The translations under genes were made by a program, and so were the position numbers. 64,000 nt of DNA, from contig CM022670.1 of NCBI GenBank assembly GCA_012295275.1, positions 18,730,698 to 18,794,697 of the forward strand, in the 5' to 3' direction. The stretch comes from Chrysomallon squamiferum (Eukaryota > Mollusca > Gastropoda > Neomphalida > Peltospiridae). Shown here in pieces: positions 60,091 through 64,000 of this stretch. A model generated the notes under the pieces. It was not told where the DNA came from, made no database searches, and saw only the letters and a program-made list of their open reading frames with translations. Position 1 is the stretch's first letter. Every line of letters begins with the position of its first letter.

Positions 60091-60200
60091 ATGTGTGAGA
60101 AACAAAATTAGTAACAGCCTTTGTCGCTTCAGACGACACTACTCTGATTGGCTAAGCGCCGATTTTGTTGGACATCTGCAGCCAATAATGTCGCGTCGAG
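60091..60200 (-). promoter_or_regulatory. Probable orphan-gene promoter with two CCAAT boxes
   Basis: CpG-rich for this genome (GTCGCTTCAGACGAC, TGTCGCGTCGAG). It has ATTGG at 60147-60151 (CCAAT on the minus strand) and CCAAT at 60182-60186 on the plus strand. Opposed CCAAT boxes would suit a bidirectional promoter. No TATA box seen. Confidence 0.5.
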
Positions 60201-61207
60201 CAAGACATGCTCCTGAGGTCAGAATGTCACACCGTGTTCATTACCGATCAAACGCTTAATACATGGCGGTAATTTGCCACACAAAAGAACTTGTGTTAAA
60301 CTGGTTTGTTGTTCATTTTGTCTGTGTGATCTATATTACCTACTTATCTACGACTCATATGAGGCCACACTTTACACGTTTATCTAAGAAACAATGGATG
60401 CCGTTATCTTTGTTTTTGCTCATGGGAATATTCAACCTCAAAAGTAAAGCTTAATGCATCCACCATTACGTGTGAAATCAGTCATGTAGAACCATTTGTA
60501 TTGATCACTCTGCAATAATATTATAACAAGCTATTGTGAGAATCCGAATTTAAATATTACTTTTGTATTAAAATTATTTCAGAATGAGGATCTGTATTTA
60601 ATTTTAAAATTACATCCACTGGAGTAATAAATTTAATTAACTGTGTTTTTATTAAAATATCTTTTTTGTTTTCTCCAAAAAGTAAGCAGCTGAGAATGTT
60701 GAAATATATATAAAGCTATAGTACAAATACAAATGACTATTTTAACAATTAATGAAGTATCTAAGACAGTATGAGATTTTATATAAAAAAGAGTAATTGA
60801 GTACAAATTTACAAAAACGACTGCTTTTAAGATTTTTACAAAAAGAAATTAAAATAATCTTGTTATTAAACTGAATTTGTATTTTAGGACATGAAAATAA
60901 CACTGTTAATGAATTATCGTAATGCCAAAAACAATAATTATGGTCAGTCGGATAAAATATTTTATTCAAATTTCTTGTACATATTATTATGATTGTAATT
61001 AAGAAGATAAAAGAAATATATATTACATAATTATATTCAATTTACTTCGATTTGTAAAATAATGTTGTTGCATTTTATTTTTAATTTATATGCTTGTAGT
61101 TTTCTTACAATAAGAAATATTTTATTTCACATAAATTTAAAAATTTCGTCCTAGATGACAATATATTTTTTATCAGTATCGTTTCATTTTATAATGTATA
61201 TATATAT

Positions 61208-61279
61208 AAGCACACACTCCCACAACAAATAACAATATATATATATTTATATTGTTATTTGTTGTGGGAGTGTGTGCTT
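61208..61279. repeat. Perfect inverted repeat, 32-bp arms, 8-nt loop
   Basis: The left arm 61208-61239 starts AAGCACACACTCCCACAACA; the right arm 61248-61279 ends TGTTGTGGGAGTGTGTGCTT. All 32 positions pair; the loop is TATATATT. As DNA it can extrude a cruciform; if transcribed it would be a long hairpin. Confidence 0.97.
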
Positions 61280-62244
61280 GTGCATAGTTCGGTTATTTAT
61301 CTACACCTGCTTCTGAATAGTCCAGAATAGACTGGAAACAGCGTGTTCACCTTCATAGACAACATTTATTACTGTTTTCCTAGAATAACTTTTATTGGAA
61401 ATTAACAAACCAAGGGGAATAACCGAGTTTCGATTTTTAACATAATTTTATAACAGTACTCAAGGGGCCAGAAAATCAGTTCGAACGATAAATACTTAAA
61501 TAAAGGATTTAATAAAAAATTGTTACTGAAATTTAAAAATAGCCATTAATTCAAAAACTAAATTGTTATCCGTTTTTCATATTTATTTTTTAATTTCATC
61601 TTCTTACACAAATGGAATTGGGGTTGATATGAAAAAGCACTAAAGCCTGTGCAACCTTAAGTTACTACAAAATAAAGGTTCATTAATAAATTAAATCATG
61701 CATTGCCATACCAGTATCCAGTTATTACCAGTATAAAAGTATTATGCTATTAAATTAAAAAAAAAAAAATACATCTAACCTTTTGTCTCGTAAATATCAG
61801 AATAAATAATTTCGAAGATCACCTTAAATTTAAAATAAACGATTGTAGACTGTGTTTATAAATATTTTAAATGATTTATAATCATTTTTAAGTAACATAA
61901 CCATTGTTCAAGTTTGAAAAATATTGAACTTTAATAAAATAATGACTCGTCACAAGTGTATTTTAAACCTTTATCAACCAATTTTATCACTCCCGCATCA
62001 TCACCACAAAATCTACAGTATTCTTACATGAACAAAAAAAGTCTATTAAATATTATGAAGATAAAATATATTTGTTTATGTAAGCATGTCTCAATACAAA
62101 TGTATACATATACAATGACATATATGCACACTAATCACATTCCATCTAATAATAAAAATATACATAATGGATTTCTAATACTAACCATATTTAAATCAAT
62201 ACGAATACATCAACTGTGTGTCATTCTTTTTTCTTTTTTTTAAA

Positions 62245-62291
<47 letters not shown>

Positions 62292-62687
62292 TATTATTAC
62301 TGCCTAAGAAAATACATAGTACAGATGATATAAAGTTTTTTTAATTTAAACAGCAACAACAATATACATACTGAATTATTAAAAAATATATATAAAATAC
62401 AGTCGTAAAGTTCTGTCTTGATTTTTTATTTTTTATTTTTTATTTTTATTTTTTCAACTTTCAGACGGTTATTGGTACTAGTAGTATTTGTAGAAGTATA
62501 TGAGATTAAATTTTGGAAGATTTAGAGAAGAAATGAAAAAAAAAAAAATTATCGGTCAGTATTTGTGTGAGATGATATTGCACAAATAATAATACCTGAC
62601 AAATGTTACAATGTTACTCGACTGTTGTATTAGATGCCGCGCTATATTTTTTCCTGTTAGTGAAAAGATGTGGATAAAAGATTAAGT

Positions 62688-62904
62688 ATAGTTAATATGA
62701 AAGAGCAGACGATATGGCGACAGCGAGTTTAACAGTTGCGAACATACTTATCTGCTTTTTCGTAATCAGTGAAACGCTTTACAAAAAGTATACGTGTATA
62801 TGTCAGTCATAATAATCATCATCATCATCATCATTTCAAGCATAGTTAATTTGTAAGAGCAGACGATGATATGGCGACCGCGAGTTAAACAGTCGCGAAC
62901 ATAA
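62688..62904. repeat. Direct repeat of a CpG-rich 60-bp block
   Basis: The block ATAGTTAAT...AAGAGCAGACGATATGGCGA, CAGCGAGTTTAACAGTTGCG, AACATA is at 62688-62746 and, with small changes, at 62842-62902. The spacer of about 95 bases ends in an ATC run. Far more CpG-rich than its neighbourhood. Confidence 0.93.
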
Positions 62905-62989
62905 TAATAATAATAAACAACTGAAAAAACTTTAAATAAAATATGTGACATTAGGACGTCAATACTAACAACTTTATTTTTCTTCTAAT

Positions 62990-62991
<2 letters not shown>

Positions 62992-63031
<40 letters not shown>
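62992..63031. repeat. Poly-T tract
   Basis: About 40 uninterrupted T. Confidence 0.95.
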
Positions 63032-63032
<1 letters not shown>

Positions 63033-64000
63033 TTATGTTATATAGGATATAAAAATATATATACCCCATTTTTACATTAAAATATCAAAAATAATTTTCT
63101 GTTAAGGAATGAAACAATTCTCGTTTTCTTTTAAGCAGTAATAAAAAAATAATCTTTTTTCAGAGAATGACACAAATCATTTCCATTTAAGGAATAAAAT
63201 ACTTGTCATTTTCAGTAATCAAATAATAATACTAATAATAATAATACTAATAATTATAATAATAATAATAATTTCCAGTTAAGCAAAATAGGCAGGCAAT
63301 AATAAACACACTGGCAAGAATAATAACAATTAAAAATACTATTCAACTGCTGTTGAAGCTAGAAAAGATCATGTCTATTCGATCAATTATTGTATGATTT
63401 GTAATATAATATAATATTCCCAGTAAGAAATTAATCAAAATATCCTCATATGAATGGATCTGGTTTAAAGGCACCGTAACCACCACAAGCAGAATGTAAC
63501 AAAATATTTATTATATTTAACTAACGTTGTTTCAAGTTTACCGAACATCTTTTCTTTTCTTTGTATATGTCTCTGTTTGCATGTTTGTGCTTGTGCATCT
63601 ACAAAAAAATCATAATTAAGTGCATATTTATCTAGTCTAATTTATTTATATATTACAAATTTTATTTGATAGTTATTGATGAAGTCCGAGAATTTCGAAC
63701 AAATGGCTGCTGACCTGATATTTCAGTTATGATTTTGTTATTCATTAACTAACTTATATTTCTTAATGAATAATAAAATTGACCGAAAAAGTTAGACTGG
63801 ATATCTCTAAAGAATATGACATAATATTACAATTATCAGTTAATTTATAGATATAAATGTACATTTGTGAACTTGTTACTCTGAAAGATTTTTCTGTTTA
63901 ATTTAGATTTTTGCTGACATTACTATCAGAATATATAGAAATATCATTAAAAAGTATATCCTGTTAGTACAATTTATACAATGAAAAGAAACTGTCTGTC

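Larger units (their letters stand above)
60201..64000. other. Intergenic region right of the orphan gene
   Basis: No gene supported. A 63-codon plus-strand frame at 60263-60454 lies just beyond the promoter and encodes a hydrophobic peptide, but has no splice or family evidence. Contents: a perfect palindrome at 61.2 kb, TTA runs at 62249-62297, a CpG-containing duplication at 62.69-62.90 kb, poly-T at 63.0 kb and AAT/ATAATACTA repeats at 63226-63275. Confidence 0.6.

Noticed and set aside
60263-60454. 63-codon plus-strand frame beside the orphan promoter
   Set aside because: Hydrophobic peptide with weak start context and no splice or poly(A) evidence; could be a chance frame.

Overview
This is a 64 kb stretch of animal nuclear DNA. 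It is strongly AT-rich and full of microsatellites and homopolymers, with genes split by long GT-AG introns. Gene content and degraded interspersed repeats point to a lophotrochozoan, most likely a gastropod mollusc. The repeats resemble the dispersed 'TTTATTTAACGA... / TAGCAGCAAGGGATC... / GAAATAGCCCA' family I recall from gastropod genomes. Species is not identified. No bacterial, viral, CRISPR or rRNA features were seen, and no convincing tRNA gene.

Three protein genes are supported. (1) A complete minus-strand STIM gene (ER calcium sensor of store-operated calcium entry) covers 9.2-41.3 kb in 13 firm exons plus one probable 99-nt exon. I assembled it by reading every splice junction; all phases fit. 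It carries a signal peptide, paired luminal cysteines, EF-hand, hidden EF-hand, SAM domain, transmembrane helix, shortened CC1, CAD/SOAR, acidic inhibitory segment, Ser-rich tail and lysine-rich C-terminus: 702 residues with the optional exon, 669 without. (2) A plus-strand profilin-like gene with an uninterrupted 134-codon frame at 45.0-45.4 kb, followed by AATAAA. (3) A minus-strand gene at 54.35-60.1 kb encodes a 246-residue protein I do not recognise: non-coding first exon, short exon with a strong start context, and a 707-nt final exon.

Layout: 1-8.2 kb, AT-rich flank downstream of STIM; 8.2-41.4 kb, STIM transcription unit; 41.4-45.0 kb, intergenic region with the STIM promoter side and a long GA tract; 45.0-45.6 kb, profilin-like gene; 45.6-54.3 kb, intergenic with a 39-bp minisatellite; 54.3-60.2 kb, orphan gene with a CpG- and CCAAT-containing promoter; 60.2-64.0 kb, intergenic with a perfect 32-bp-arm palindrome and a duplicated CpG-rich block.

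At window scale the clearest unexplained signal is a step in CpG content near 40.9 kb, about 250 nt inside STIM intron 1. CpG is scarce to the left and common to the right. This is what mosaic gene-body methylation would leave over a broadly expressed gene, with the promoter and the two right-hand genes unmethylated. No obviously new multi-gene system was found. The best leads are the optional STIM exon, the STIM2-like leucine in SOAR, the orphan gene and the CpG boundary.
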